Positions 26,666 to 36,102 of a DNA stretch of 64,000 nt are shown here, piece by piece. Made by a program: the position numbers and the translations under genes. Position 1 is the stretch's first letter. Each line of letters starts with the position of its first letter. Origin of the DNA: Pseudonocardia broussonetiae (GTDB lineage: Bacteria; Actinomycetota; Actinomycetes; Mycobacteriales; Pseudonocardiaceae); assembly GCF_013155125.1 (NCBI RefSeq), contig NZ_CP053564.1, forward strand, positions 5,773,501 through 5,837,500. Reading direction: 5' to 3'. The notes below the pieces were generated by a model, which was given only the letters and a program-made list of their open reading frames with translations, was not told the DNA's origin and ran no database searches.

Positions 26666-27465
26666 GGCTGCTCCCCCGCGTGTAGCTGCGCTTCGATCTC
26701 CTCCGGCGGCGCCCCGAGGTAGGCCTCGACCACGCGCGGGTCGCCCCGCACCTCGTCCGGCGTGCCCTCGACGAGCAGCTCGCCCTGCACCAGCACCAGC
26801 ACCCGGTCGCACAGCGTGAAGATGAACTTGGTGTCGTGCTCGATGACGACGACCGAGACGCCCAGGTCGCGGATCGCGAAGATGAGCTGCCGGGTCACCT
26901 CCGTCTCCTGCGCGTTCATGCCTGCGGTGGGCTCGTCGAGCAGGAGGACGGACGGGTCGGTGGCCAGCGCGCGGGCGATCTCGAGCCGCCGCTGGTCGCC
27001 GTAGGGCAGGTTGCGGGCGAGCTCGTCGGAGAACCGGGTGAGGTTGACGAACTCCAGCAGCTCCGCGGAGCGCGCGGCCGCCTCGGCCTCGCTGCGCCGG
27101 AAGCCCGGCCCGTGCAGCAGGGACGAGAACGGGCTCTGCTTCATCCGCGAGTGCCGCCCGACCAGGACGTTCTCCGTGGCCGTCATCGACGGGAACAGGC
27201 GGATGTTCTGGAACGTGCGGGCCACGCCGAGCTCGGTGACCTTCGCCGGGTCCTCGGGCAGCTGCTTGCCGCGCAGCGCGACCTGCCCCGCCGTGGGCGA
27301 GTACAGGCCGGTCAGGCAGTTGAACAGCGTCGTCTTGCCGGCGCCGTTCGGCCCGATCAGCCCGATGACCTCGCCCTCCGACAGCCCGAAGGACACGTCG
27401 TTGAGCGCGGTCAGCCCGCCGAACTTCATGGTGACGCCGGTGGCCGCCAGGATCGAGTCGGTCAC
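26662..27465 (-). CDS. livG: Branched-chain amino acid ABC transporter ATP-binding protein LivG
   Basis: 267 residues. First ATPase of the Liv importer, with Walker A GPNGAGKTTLFNCLTGLY, the LivG-specific GVARTFQNIRLFPSMTA, an insertion near HSRMKQSPFSSLLHG, signature LPYGDQRRLEIARAL and Walker B LLLDEPTAGMN. The GTG overlaps the livM stop (GTGA); in-frame sequence upstream is antisense-like livM shadow. Confidence 0.93.
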   Translation of the reverse strand: MTDSILAATGVTMKFGGLTALNDVSFGLSEGEVIGLIGPNGAGKTTLFNCLTGLYSPTAGQVALRGKQLPEDPAKVTELGVARTFQNIRLFPSMTATENVLVGRHSRMKQSPFSSLLHGPGFRRSEAEAAARSAELLEFVNLTRFSDELARNLPYGDQRRLEIARALATDPSVLLLDEPTAGMNAQETEVTRQLIFAIRDLGVSVVVIEHDTKFIFTLCDRVLVLVQGELLVEGTPDEVRGDPRVVEAYLGAPPEEIEAQLHAGEQP

Positions 27466-29245
27466 GACGACGCCCCCTTCCCGTCGGTGGTCCGGGCCGC
27501 AGGCGCGGCCTCGTGCTCCGCGGCCTTGTGTTCGGCCGCCACGATCGACGGGTCCGTCTCCGGCGCCAGCTCGGCGCGGCGGTGCGCGTCGGGCAGGATG
27601 CCCTGCGGTCGGAACCGCATGATGAGCACGAGCGCGATGCCGAACAGCAGCAGCCGGTACTCGGAGAACTCGCGCAGCTTCTCGGGCAGGACGAACAGCA
27701 CCGACGCCCCGAGCACGGCGCCCGGGATGGTGCCCATGCCGCCGAGGATGACGGCCGCGAGCAGCGTGACCGACTCCAGGAACCGGAAGCTCTCGTAGGA
27801 GACCGTGCCGAGCTTGTGGGCGTAGAACGCCCCGGCCAGCCCGGCCAGCATGGCCCCGATGAGGAAGGCGAGGATCTTGATCGGGCCGGTGCGGATGCCC
27901 ATGGCCCGGGCGGCGTCCTCGTCCTCGCGGATCGCGATCCACGCCCGGCCGAGCCGGGAGAACTTGAGGTTCGCGAAGATCACCATGACCACGGAGATGA
28001 TCAGCACGATCAGCACGTAGTAGAGGAAGCCCGGCGGCAGTTCGAGTCCGCCGATCTGCACGCTGTCGTTGAAGTCGGTGCCGAACAGCGACACCGGCGG
28101 GATGTTCGGGATCGCGTTCGACCCGCCCGTGAGCCCGCCGATGTTGTTCTGCGCGCTGCGGACGAAGATCTCGCCGAACGCCAGCGTCACGATGGCCAGG
28201 TAGTCACCGCGCACGCGCAGCGTCGGCGAGCCGACGATGGCGCCGAAGACGCCCGCGACGATCGCCGAGATGATCATGACCAGCGGGAACGGGAGCGCGA
28301 TCCCGATCGTCGACGCCGCCGCGCCGGACAGGTTCGCCGCGACGAACGCGCCGATGCCCAGGAACGCGACGTAGCCGAGGTCGAGCAGGCCGGCGAGGCC
28401 GACGACGATGTTCAGCCCGATCGCGGTGGCGGCGTAGACGCCGATGGTGGCCGCGACCGTCATCCAGTACTCGGTGCCCGCCGACGTCAGCGGCAGCAGC
28501 AGCGCCATGACCAGCAGCAGCAGCACGCTGTAGAGGCGGTGCCGCTCCGTCATCGCCGTGATCCAGCCCAGCACGCCCGACGCCGAGAGGGCGGCCATCA
28601 GGCCGCCGACCGCGCCCAGGACGGACAGGAAGATCGGGCCGGCGTAGATCGCGCCGCCGCCCTGACCACCGCTGGTGAGCACCGCGGCGACGAGCAGCAG
28701 CAGGAGCAGGAAGACCACGACCAGCAGGGCCCGCTCGACCCAGGTGTTGAGCCGCCGGTCCCAGACCGGCTGCGGCTCGACGCCCCCGGCCACCGCACCG
28801 ACGACGAGCAGCACGCCGCCGACCAGCGCGACGATCGCGCCGAACGCGATGCCGTCCGCCACGGTGATCGCCCCGAACCCGCCGCCCTCGGCCACGATGA
28901 ACACGCCGTTGACGACGCTGATCGCGATGACGCCGATCCCGACGGCCCGCAGGATGCGGCCCTTCGCGGGGACGGCCACGAGCGCCACGACTAGCGCGGC
29001 GATCCCGAACAGCACCAGGTGCAGCCGGAAGCCGGTGACCCCGAAGGGCACCGTGAAGAACTCGAGCGTCGACTGCTCGGGGTAGGGACCCTCGTTGAGC
29101 ACGAAGGTGGCCCAGGGCAGGTAGGCGCCGACGATCGTCAGCAGCGCACCGGCCACGCGCAGCGGCGTGGCGTAGGCGGCGAGCCCGGCCAGGCGTCCGG
29201 ACGGTGCGGGGGTCGGGGCCGCCCGCTGCTCCTCCAGGGTGCTGC

Positions 29246-29249
<4 letters not shown>
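27462..29249 (-). CDS. livM: Branched-chain amino acid ABC permease LivM, N-terminally extended
   Basis: 595 residues against about 300-430 for ordinary LivM. The C-terminal 310 residues are the permease domain (MTVAATIGVYAATAIGLNIVVGLAGLLDLGYVAFLGIGAF, then RLGRAWIAIREDEDAARAMGI, the EAA-like loop contacting the ATPase). The first 250 residues add six or so further membrane helices of unknown role. The tail is polar with a repeated AEHKAAEHEAA. ATG overlaps the livH stop (ATGA). Confidence 0.9.
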
Positions 29250-30178
<929 letters not shown>

Positions 30179-30199
30179 GAGGGGTCCCTCCTACGCCGC

Positions 30200-30230
30200 G
30201 GTGGGGGCGGGCTCGTGGCCCACCCCCACC
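30200..30230 (-). promoter_or_regulatory. Hairpin between livK and livH
   Basis: GGTGGGGGCGGGC and GCCCACCCCCACC pair with one mismatch around a TCGTG loop. Such stem-loops after a binding-protein gene usually stabilise the 5' message or partly terminate transcription, giving more binding protein than permease. Confidence 0.65.
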
Positions 30231-30285
30231 GCTCGGCTCGAACAGTGCGGCCCCTGGTCGGGGTCGCTCATCGACTGACCAGAGG

Positions 30286-31512
30286 TCAGCCCTCGTAGGT
30301 GCCCGTCTCGAGCGGCACGAAAGCGTCGCCCTCGACCGTGTAGACCGTCAGCAGCTTGTTGGTCGTGTCACCGAACTCGTCGAAGGTGACCGGACCCGCC
30401 GCGCCCTGGTAGTCGGTGGCCTGCACGGCCTCGACGACCGCGCCGCGGGTGTCCTCGGACCAGTCGCCGCCGCCCAGCGCCGTGACCAGCGAGTTGATGA
30501 TGATGTTCGTGGAGTCGTAGGTCAGCGCGCCGTAGGTCTCGTAGCCCTCGACGTAGTTCGCCGCCTCGTAGTCGGCGATGAACTGCTTCGCGCTGTCCAG
30601 GGTCTCCGCCGGAGCGCCGACGCTGGTGCCCAGGTCACCGGGACGCCCGCCCAGCGGGACGTACTCGGCGTTGATCAGGGCGTCGCCACCCATGACCGGG
30701 ATGTTCAGGCCGCCCTGGGCGATCTGCGCCGACAGCGGACCCGCGGCGGGGTACTCGCCGCCGTAGTAGACCGCGTCCGGGTTGGCGGCGCGGACCTGCG
30801 TGACGATGCCGGAGAAGTCGGTGTCGTTCTCGCCGACCTTGCCGGTGAAGACGATGGTGGCGCCCAGGCGCTCCGCCTCGGCGGCGAACGCGGCCGCGAG
30901 GCCGGCACCGTAGGTCTTGCCGTCGTCGATCACCGCGATGCTCTTCTTGCCGGCGGTGTTGACCAGGTACTGGGCGCCGAAGGGGCCCTGCACCGCGTCG
31001 GTGGTGGCGACGCGGAAGTAGTTCGAGAACGCGCGCTGCGGAGCGGTCGCGTAGTTCTCGCCCTGGGTCAGGGTGGGGTTGGTGTTCGCCGGGGAGATCT
31101 GGACGATCCCGCGCTCGAGCAGGATCGGCTGCACGGTCTGCGCGGTCGAGGAGTTCAGCGTGCCGACGACGCCGACGACGTTGGGGTCCGACGCGAGCCG
31201 CGTGGCCGCGTTCGCCGCGATGGCGGGCTGGGACTGGTCGTCCTCGGCCTGCAGGCGCAGGGCGTAGCCCGGCACGGTGCAGTTCTGGTTGGCCTGGTCG
31301 ACCGCGAGGTCGGCCGAGTTCTGCATCCCGAGGCCCAGGGCCGACAGGGGCCCGGACAGCGGAGCGACCATGCCGACCACCAGCGTGCCCTTGCTCGTGT
31401 CGCAGGCACCTCCGGCGGCGCCGCCACCCTCTTCCCGGTTCGTACCGCAGGCCGAGAGCACGAGGCCCCCGGCGAGGATCGCGGCGGTGACGACTGCGCG
31501 CCTCCGACTCAT
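30286..31512 (-). CDS. livK: Branched-chain amino acid ABC substrate-binding lipoprotein LivK
   Basis: 408 residues. Lipoprotein signal peptide MSRRRAVVTAAILAGGLVL ending in the lipobox LSAC (Cys at about 23). The mature type I binding protein has GTLVVGMVAPLSGPLSALG, GVVGTLNSSTAQTVQPILLERGI and a C-terminal lobe starting at KKSIAVIDDGKTYGAGLA. It captures leucine-type amino acids or a related solute outside the membrane; the exact ligand is not predictable. ATG at 31512 is preceded by GGAAGGACAACACC. First gene of the five-gene operon. Confidence 0.93.
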   Translation of the reverse strand: MSRRRAVVTAAILAGGLVLSACGTNREEGGGAAGGACDTSKGTLVVGMVAPLSGPLSALGLGMQNSADLAVDQANQNCTVPGYALRLQAEDDQSQPAIAANAATRLASDPNVVGVVGTLNSSTAQTVQPILLERGIVQISPANTNPTLTQGENYATAPQRAFSNYFRVATTDAVQGPFGAQYLVNTAGKKSIAVIDDGKTYGAGLAAAFAAEAERLGATIVFTGKVGENDTDFSGIVTQVRAANPDAVYYGGEYPAAGPLSAQIAQGGLNIPVMGGDALINAEYVPLGGRPGDLGTSVGAPAETLDSAKQFIADYEAANYVEGYETYGALTYDSTNIIINSLVTALGGGDWSEDTRGAVVEAVQATDYQGAAGPVTFDEFGDTTNKLLTVYTVEGDAFVPLETGTYEG

Positions 31513-31706
31513 GGTGTTGTCCTTCCGTACTGCACGACTTCGATCTCGCGGCGCCCGACCGCCACGCCGCTCCCGCCTTGTGGGAAGCGACGGGGACGTT
31601 AGACGGACGGCGGACGGCGCGTCACCACCCCCCCGCCGTCCTTTACCGGACCGCAACTCGGACATCGCGCACCGTGATCGGGCGCGTAGCCGTGCGTGAG
31701 GGAAGA

Positions 31707-32342
31707 TCAGGCGCGCGGAGGGTTCAGCCCTTCGACGACGGCCTCCGCCACGGCCTTCATGGTCGTCCGGCGGTCCATCGCGGTGCGCTGGATCCAGCGG
31801 AACGCGTCGGGCTCCGACATCGACTGGCGGCTCATCAGCAGGCCCTTGGCCCGGTCGACGAGCTTGCGGGTCTCGAGGCGGTCGGTCAGCGTGGCGACCT
31901 CGTCCTCCAGGGCCTTCTTCTCGGCGAACCGCGACACGGCCAGCTCGATCGCCGGCACGAGCTCGTGCCGGGCGAACGGCTTGACCAGGTACGCCATCGC
32001 GCCGGCGTCGCGCGCCTGCTCGATGAGGTCGCGCTGGCTGAACGCCGTGAGCATGACGACGGGCGCGATGCGCTCCCCCACGATCTCCCCGGCCGCGGCG
32101 ATGCCGTCGACCTTCGGCATCTTGACGTCCATGATCACGACGTCGGGCGCGAGCTCGCGCGCGAGCTTCACGGCCTGCTCGCCGTCACCGGCCTCGCCGG
32201 CGACGACGTAGCCCTCCTCGCGCAGCATCTCGGTCAGGTCGAGGCGGATCAGCGCCTCGTCCTCGACCACCAGCACGCGCAGACCGACCACCGGTGCGGT
32301 GGCCTCCACGGGGCTGCTCTCCTCGGAAACCGACTGGGTCAC
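31707..32342 (-). CDS. pdtaR: PdtaR-type response regulator with ANTAR RNA-binding domain
   Basis: 211 residues. Receiver domain with acidic pocket (VVEDEALIRLDL), phosphorylated Asp in VIMDVKMPKVDGI, Thr in VVMLTAFSQ and Lys in YLVKPFAR; C-terminal ANTAR domain (LVDRAKGLLMSRQSMSEPDAFRWIQRTAMDRR) that binds paired RNA hairpins and prevents termination. It is the usual partner of histidine kinase PdtaS. The GTG at 32342 is preceded by GAGGAG and a likely -10 (TACCCT, minus strand) at 32387-32392. Confidence 0.93.
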   Translation of the reverse strand: MTQSVSEESSPVEATAPVVGLRVLVVEDEALIRLDLTEMLREEGYVVAGEAGDGEQAVKLARELAPDVVIMDVKMPKVDGIAAAGEIVGERIAPVVMLTAFSQRDLIEQARDAGAMAYLVKPFARHELVPAIELAVSRFAEKKALEDEVATLTDRLETRKLVDRAKGLLMSRQSMSEPDAFRWIQRTAMDRRTTMKAVAEAVVEGLNPPRA

Positions 32343-32459
32343 CGGGCATCTCCTCACACCGGACGGGGGTCGAACCGGAAGCGTCCAGGGTATCGGCCCG
32401 CCGGGGGGCGGCTGCTGTGATCCGGTGCGGTGGGGGCACCCGCTATCGTGACCTTCGCC

Positions 32460-32533
32460 GCCCCCGTAGTCCAACCGGCAGAGACAGTGGATTCAAAACC
32501 CACCCAGTGTGCGTTCGAATCGCACCGGGGGCA
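32460..32533 (+). tRNA. tRNA, anticodon CAA by position (Leu), short variable arm
   Basis: 74 nt fold as a tRNA: acceptor GCCCCCG/CGGGGGC with discriminator A, D-stem GTC/GAC with an 11-nt loop containing GG, anticodon stem GTGGA/CCCAC (one A-C mismatch), loop TTCAAAA, T-arm GTGCG-TTCGAAT-CGCAC. CCA is not encoded. The loop reads CAA, for UUG leucine codons, but only five bases (CCAGT) form the variable region, whereas leucine tRNAs are class II with a long arm. Divergent from pdtaR. The amino acid identity is therefore uncertain. Confidence 0.8.
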
Positions 32534-32695
32534 CTGCGGTGGTGGGCTGTGTGCGGCCTCCCTCCCTCCCCGCGGCGGCCGCGGCCGGCGGGCCTGCCGC
32601 CGCTGCAGCCCGAGCCCCTCGAGCGCGGCCTCCCGACCGGGCCCCGGCCGCCCCGCGCCCGCCCGCCCGCCCGCGACCCGGCCCCCCGAGCGTGG

Positions 32696-32753
32696 TGATC
32701 AAGGGCGGATGGTCGCTCGTGGGTCACCAGCCGCGACCATCTCCCCTTGATCG
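32696..32753. repeat. 58-bp palindromic repeat, copy L1
   Basis: Starts TGATCAAGGGCGGATGGTCG and ends CGACCATCTCCCCTTGATCG; the ends pair over about 20 bp with a few mismatches around an 18-nt loop. Followed by a 39-bp GC-rich tail (to 32789) that is repeated identically after copy L2. Confidence 0.9.
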
Positions 32754-32836
32754 GCGCGCGGGCCGGCTGCGGTGGGCGCGTGGAGCGGGACGCGGCAACG
32801 GGGCCTCCCGCCCGGCCCCCGGCCGGCCGAGCAGGG

Positions 32837-32894
32837 TGATCAAGGGTGGATGGTCGCTCGTGGATCACCAATCACGACCATTTCCCCTTGATCG
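32837..32894. repeat. 58-bp palindromic repeat, copy L2
   Basis: Same length and ends as L1, with about seven substitutions, mostly in the loop. The shared tail continues to about 32930. Confidence 0.9.
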
Positions 32895-33132
32895 GCGCGC
32901 GGGCCGGCTGCGGTGGGCGCGTGGAGCGGCAGGTCAGCGGGGCGCGGCAGCGGGTGGCAGGCGCGCGGCGGGGGCGGCAGCGGGTGGTCGGCGCGCGGCG
33001 GCGGGCGGCGGGCGGGGGGCGGGCGGCGGGCGGCGGCGGGCGGCGGGGGGGGCGGCGGGGGGCGGCAGCGGGCGAGGGCGGCGCGCGGGCGGCGCGGGAG
33101 CGGGGCGGCGGGGCGCAGCGGCCCGTTCTCGC

Positions 33133-33190
33133 CGATCAAGGGCGGATGGTCGCCCGTGGATCACCGGCGACGACCATCTCACCTTGATCG
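33133..33190. repeat. 58-bp palindromic repeat, copy L3
   Basis: Same 58-bp element (CGATCAAGGG...CACCTTGATCG) with changes at both ends and in the loop; it lacks the shared tail of L1 and L2. Confidence 0.88.
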
Positions 33191-33517
33191 ACGCTGATCT
33201 CCGTGGGCGACGCGATCACGGCGGGCGCCTCGCCCTTCCCGCGCGCCGAGCAGGCTCCCGCGCACTGAACACGTTCCCGCGCGCCCCCGGCGGCGCGCGG
33301 GAGCTGGAAACGCGCGCGGCAGACGGGAACGCGTGCGTCAGACGGCCGTCCGGTCTCCCTCGCTCCGCCGACACCGTGCACCTCGGCCCGCCGCCACCCC
33401 CGACGACCCGCGCCCGCCGCGCGGAGTGGCCGGTCCGCTGCGGCTGCCGTGCGGGTGGGACCTGGCGGGCGGACCGCTCGTCCGGTGCCCCGCCCGGGTT
33501 GCTGACACCCTGGTCCG

Positions 33518-33994
33518 ATGACCGCACGCGACCGGGACGAGGCGGGGAGGGCGCGCAACGCCCGCCCCCGGGACGCCGCCGGGCGGCCGCTGCCGCACGG
33601 GGCGGACGGCGTCGAGCGGGTGCCCGAGGACCTGGTGCTCACCGCCGACGAGGCCGTCGCCGAGGCGCAGCGCCTGCTCGACGCCGGCCTGCCGTTCGGC
33701 GCGCACGAGGTGCTGGAGGGGGCGTGGAAGGCCGCGCCCGAGGCGGAACGGGAGCTGTGGCGCGGGCTCGCCCAGCTCGCCGTCGGCCTGACGCACGCCC
33801 AGCGCGGCAACGCCCGGGGTGCCGTCGCCCTGCTCGACCGCGGCGCCGACCACGTCCGCCGCTGGGTCGGCGACGCCCCCGCCGGCCTCGACCTGCCCGG
33901 CCTCACCGCCCACGCCGACGCCCTCGCCCGGCGGATCGAGGGCGGCGCGGCCCCGACCTCCGACGACCTGAGCCCCCGGTTGACGCGCGCGTGA
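33518..33994 (+). CDS. DUF309 domain protein
   Basis: 158 residues. The DUF309 helical core is clear: EAQRLLDAGLPFGAHEVLEGAWKAAPEAERELWRGLAQLAVGLTHAQRGN, with the conserved HEVLE...W pair. Function unknown in this widespread family. Lies between two repeat-rich spacers. Confidence 0.85.
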   Translation: MTARDRDEAGRARNARPRDAAGRPLPHGADGVERVPEDLVLTADEAVAEAQRLLDAGLPFGAHEVLEGAWKAAPEAERELWRGLAQLAVGLTHAQRGNARGAVALLDRGADHVRRWVGDAPAGLDLPGLTAHADALARRIEGGAAPTSDDLSPRLTRA

Positions 33995-34055
33995 CCCGCG
34001 CGCCGACCCCGCCGATCCGCCGCACCGCTGAACCACGCCGATGGTTCGCGCCCCC

Positions 34056-34250
34056 AACCACGTCGCCCACCCGCGCCGCCCACCCGCGCCGCCCACCCGC
34101 GCCGCCCACCCGCGCCGCCCACCCGCGCCGCCCACCCGCGCCGCCCAACCACGTCGCCCAACCGCGTCGCCCAACCGCGTCGCCCAACCGCGCCGCCCAA
34201 CCGCGCCGCCCAACCGCGCCGCCCAACCGCGCCGCCCAACCGCGCCGCCA
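34056..34250. repeat. 13-bp tandem repeat array, 15 units
   Basis: Fifteen units of 13 bp begin at 34056 and recur every 13 bases to 34238. Units are variants of ACCCGCGCCGCCC and AACCGCGCCGCCC; the first has ACGTCG. The ACCC form fills the first half and the AACC form the second, so the array seems to have grown from two ancestral units. Thirteen is not a multiple of three, so it is not a coding repeat. Confidence 0.95.
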
Positions 34251-34391
34251 GCACGCGGATGCGCCCGTCGCCCACCGTCCCGCGCACCTGCTGGCGCACC
34301 ACACACGTCCGGACATGTGCAAGACGTAGACGAGTGCGCAGTTCGCACCGCCCCCACCCACGCTCCCCGCGCGCCCCACCCGCCCCCCGCC

Positions 34392-34397
34392 TACCGT
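34392..34397 (+). promoter_or_regulatory. Candidate leaderless -10 box (TACCGT)
   Basis: TACCGT ends 6 nt before the methyltransferase GTG at 34404. Confidence 0.5.
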
Positions 34398-34403
34398 CGA
34401 GGC

Positions 34404-35021
34404 GTGACCGACGCCGTGTTCCCGCCGGGCTTCTTCGACCGCGCCGACCCCTCCCCCGACACCGACTTCTACGGTCCGCCGCGCCTCGTCACCCACATCG
34501 ACGACCGGGCCATCGCGGCGGTCGGGGCGCTCTACGCGGAGCTCGGGCTCGACGGCGAGGTGCTCGACCTCTGCTCGTCCTGGATCTCGCACTTCACCAC
34601 CCCACCGCGCCGTCTCGTCGGGCTCGGCATGAACGAGGCCGAGCTGGCCGCGAACCCGCTGCTGGCCGCGCACGTCGTCCACGACCTCAACACCGACCCC
34701 TCCCTCCCCTTCGACGACGGCTCCTTCGACGACGCCACGTGCTGCGTCTCCGTCGACTACCTCGTGGAGCCGGTCGCGGTGCTCCGCGAGGTCGCGCGGG
34801 TGCTGCGGCCGGGCGGGCGGTTCGTCGTGACGTTCTCGAACCGCTGCTTCCCGACGAAGGCGATCCGCGGCTGGCTGGCGTCCGACGACGAGACGCACCT
34901 GCAGATCGTCAACGCGTTCTTCGCGCTGTCGGAGGGGTTCGGGCAGGTCACGGGCGCGCTGCGGACGCCGCCGGGCACGCCGGGCGACCCGCTGTACGCG
35001 GTCTGGGCGGCGGCCCTCTAG
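34404..35021 (+). CDS. Methyltransferase-domain protein
   Basis: 205 residues. Methyltransferase_11-like: EVLDLCSSWISHF replaces the usual glycine-rich SAM loop, then DLNTDPSLPFDDGSFDDATCCVSVDYLVEP and VLRPGGRFVVTFSNRCFPTKAIRGW. This subgroup is common in actinobacteria without known substrate; loss of the glycines makes SAM binding uncertain. The frame stays open upstream through the 13-bp repeats, but the GTG with its -10 box is the better start. Its TAG shares CTAG with the convergent gene's stop. Confidence 0.83.
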   Translation: MTDAVFPPGFFDRADPSPDTDFYGPPRLVTHIDDRAIAAVGALYAELGLDGEVLDLCSSWISHFTTPPRRLVGLGMNEAELAANPLLAAHVVHDLNTDPSLPFDDGSFDDATCCVSVDYLVEPVAVLREVARVLRPGGRFVVTFSNRCFPTKAIRGWLASDDETHLQIVNAFFALSEGFGQVTGALRTPPGTPGDPLYAVWAAAL

Positions 35022-35752
35022 CGGGGCAGGCGCCGCCACACCGCGCGCGGGGCGTGGCGGAGCACGGCGAACACGGGTCGCAGCACCGCCGGCACCCACA
35101 CCTCGCCGCGCCCGGAGGCCAGGGCGCGGACGGTGGCGTCGGCGACCTGCGCGGGCGTCGAGGAGAACGGGGCCGGCGCCATGCCCTCGGTCATCCGCCC
35201 GATCACGAAGCCCGGGCGCACGAGCAGCAGCCGCACGCCGGAGCCGTGCAGGGCGTCGGCCAGGCCGGAGGCGAAGCCGTCGAGCCCCGCCTTCGCCGAG
35301 CCGTAGACGTAGTTGGCGCGGCGCACCCGCGCGCCCGCGACCGAGGAGAACACGACGAGGTCGCCCGACCCCTGCTCCCGCAGCAGCGACGCGAGGTGGG
35401 TGAGGACGGCGACGTGCGCGACGTAGTCGGTGTGCACGACGGCCAGCGCGTGCCCGACGTCCCGCTCGGCCCGCGCCTGCTCCCCCAGCACCCCGAACGC
35501 GACGACGACGGTGTCGAGCCGGCCGTGCCGCGCGAGGACGGCGTCGAGGACGGGGCGCTGGGCGGCGAGGTCGTCGGCGTCGAACTCCACCCGGTCGACG
35601 GCCGCCGCACCCGCCTCGCGGAGCAGCTTCTCCTCGTCGTCCAGGTCGTCGGCCCGGCGGGCGGCGAGCACCACCGTCGCGCCCGGGGCGAGCCGCCGCG
35701 CCACCTCGACCCCGATCTCGCTGCGTCCGCCCAGCACCAGCACCGTCCCCAT
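35018..35752 (-). CDS. DprE2-like short-chain dehydrogenase
   Basis: 244 residues, SDR fold: GGRSEIGVEVARRL cofactor loop, FSSVAGARVRRANYVYGSAKAGLDGF with catalytic Ser, Tyr and Lys, and a C-terminus VWVPAVLRPVFAVLRHAPRAVWRRLPR. The order of these elements and the C-terminal helix match mycobacterial DprE2, which with DprE1 epimerises decaprenylphosphoryl-ribose to arabinose for the cell wall. No dprE1 is adjacent, so the exact role is inferred. ATG at 35752; no clear ribosome site. Confidence 0.78.
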   Translation of the reverse strand: MGTVLVLGGRSEIGVEVARRLAPGATVVLAARRADDLDDEEKLLREAGAAAVDRVEFDADDLAAQRPVLDAVLARHGRLDTVVVAFGVLGEQARAERDVGHALAVVHTDYVAHVAVLTHLASLLREQGSGDLVVFSSVAGARVRRANYVYGSAKAGLDGFASGLADALHGSGVRLLLVRPGFVIGRMTEGMAPAPFSSTPAQVADATVRALASGRGEVWVPAVLRPVFAVLRHAPRAVWRRLPR

Positions 35753-35790
35753 GACGGCGAGCCTGACACACGCCGGAAACGTCGCCGATC

Positions 35791-35796
35791 TAGCGT
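35791..35796 (+). promoter_or_regulatory. Candidate leaderless -10 box (TAGCGT)
   Basis: TAGCGT ends 7 nt before the GTG at 35804. Confidence 0.55.
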
Positions 35797-35803
35797 GGCG
35801 GGC

Positions 35804-36082
35804 GTGCCGGAGATGCTGTTCGAGGTGCGGTGGCCCGACGGGTCGCACCAGACCTACTACTCCCCGTCGCTGATCGTGCGGGAGTACCTGGAGGCGGGAC
35901 ACGACTACCCGGTCGCCGACTTCGTCGACCGCGTCCGTGAGGCGATGGGCATCGCCGACGCCCGCGTGCGCGCGAAGTACGGGATGGGCTGCTCCATGGC
36001 ACCGGTCGCGGTGGCGCAGATCGAGGCCGCCGCCGGCGGGTTCGACGGTGGCACCGTGCACGTCGAGCGGTTCCGGACGTAG
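35804..36082 (+). CDS. MSMEG_0570-family nitrogen starvation response protein
   Basis: 92 residues. The VRWPDGSHQTYYSPSLIVREYLEAGHDYPVADFVDRVREAM start and the VRAKYGMGCSMAPVAVAQIE end match the small MSMEG_0570 family, named for a mycobacterial gene induced under nitrogen starvation. Biochemical function unknown. In mycobacteria it sits in a nitrogen-related cluster; here it stands alone between dprE2-like and aroE genes. Confidence 0.82.
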   Translation: MPEMLFEVRWPDGSHQTYYSPSLIVREYLEAGHDYPVADFVDRVREAMGIADARVRAKYGMGCSMAPVAVAQIEAAAGGFDGGTVHVERFRT

Positions 36083-36090
36083 GACGGCAC

Positions 36091-36096
36091 TAGCCT
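36091..36096 (+). promoter_or_regulatory. Candidate leaderless -10 box of aroE (TAGCCT)
   Basis: TAGCCT ends 6 nt before the ATG at 36103, which favours that codon over the GTG at 36100. Confidence 0.55.
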
Positions 36097-36102
36097 GGGG
36101 TG

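Larger units (their letters stand above)
32534..33517. other. Gene-free repeat-rich stretch after the tRNA
   Basis: No convincing gene. It holds three copies of a 58-bp palindrome, a 39-bp sequence repeated after the first two copies, and a G-rich low-complexity block at 32940-33115. Reading frames through it encode only Arg/Ala/Pro/Gly-rich low complexity. Confidence 0.75.
33995..34403. other. Spacer with 13-bp minisatellite
   Basis: No gene supported. Almost half of it is a 13-bp tandem array; the rest is Pro-rich low complexity in every frame. Confidence 0.75.

Noticed and set aside
32696..33190. Insertion sequence or attachment site beside the tRNA
   Set aside because: No transposase or integrase gene, no direct repeat of the tRNA 3' end was found; only short palindromes are present.
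32509..33480. Long frames across the post-tRNA spacer, up to 600 residues
   Set aside because: Low-complexity translations passing through palindromes and the tRNA; no domain, no start context.
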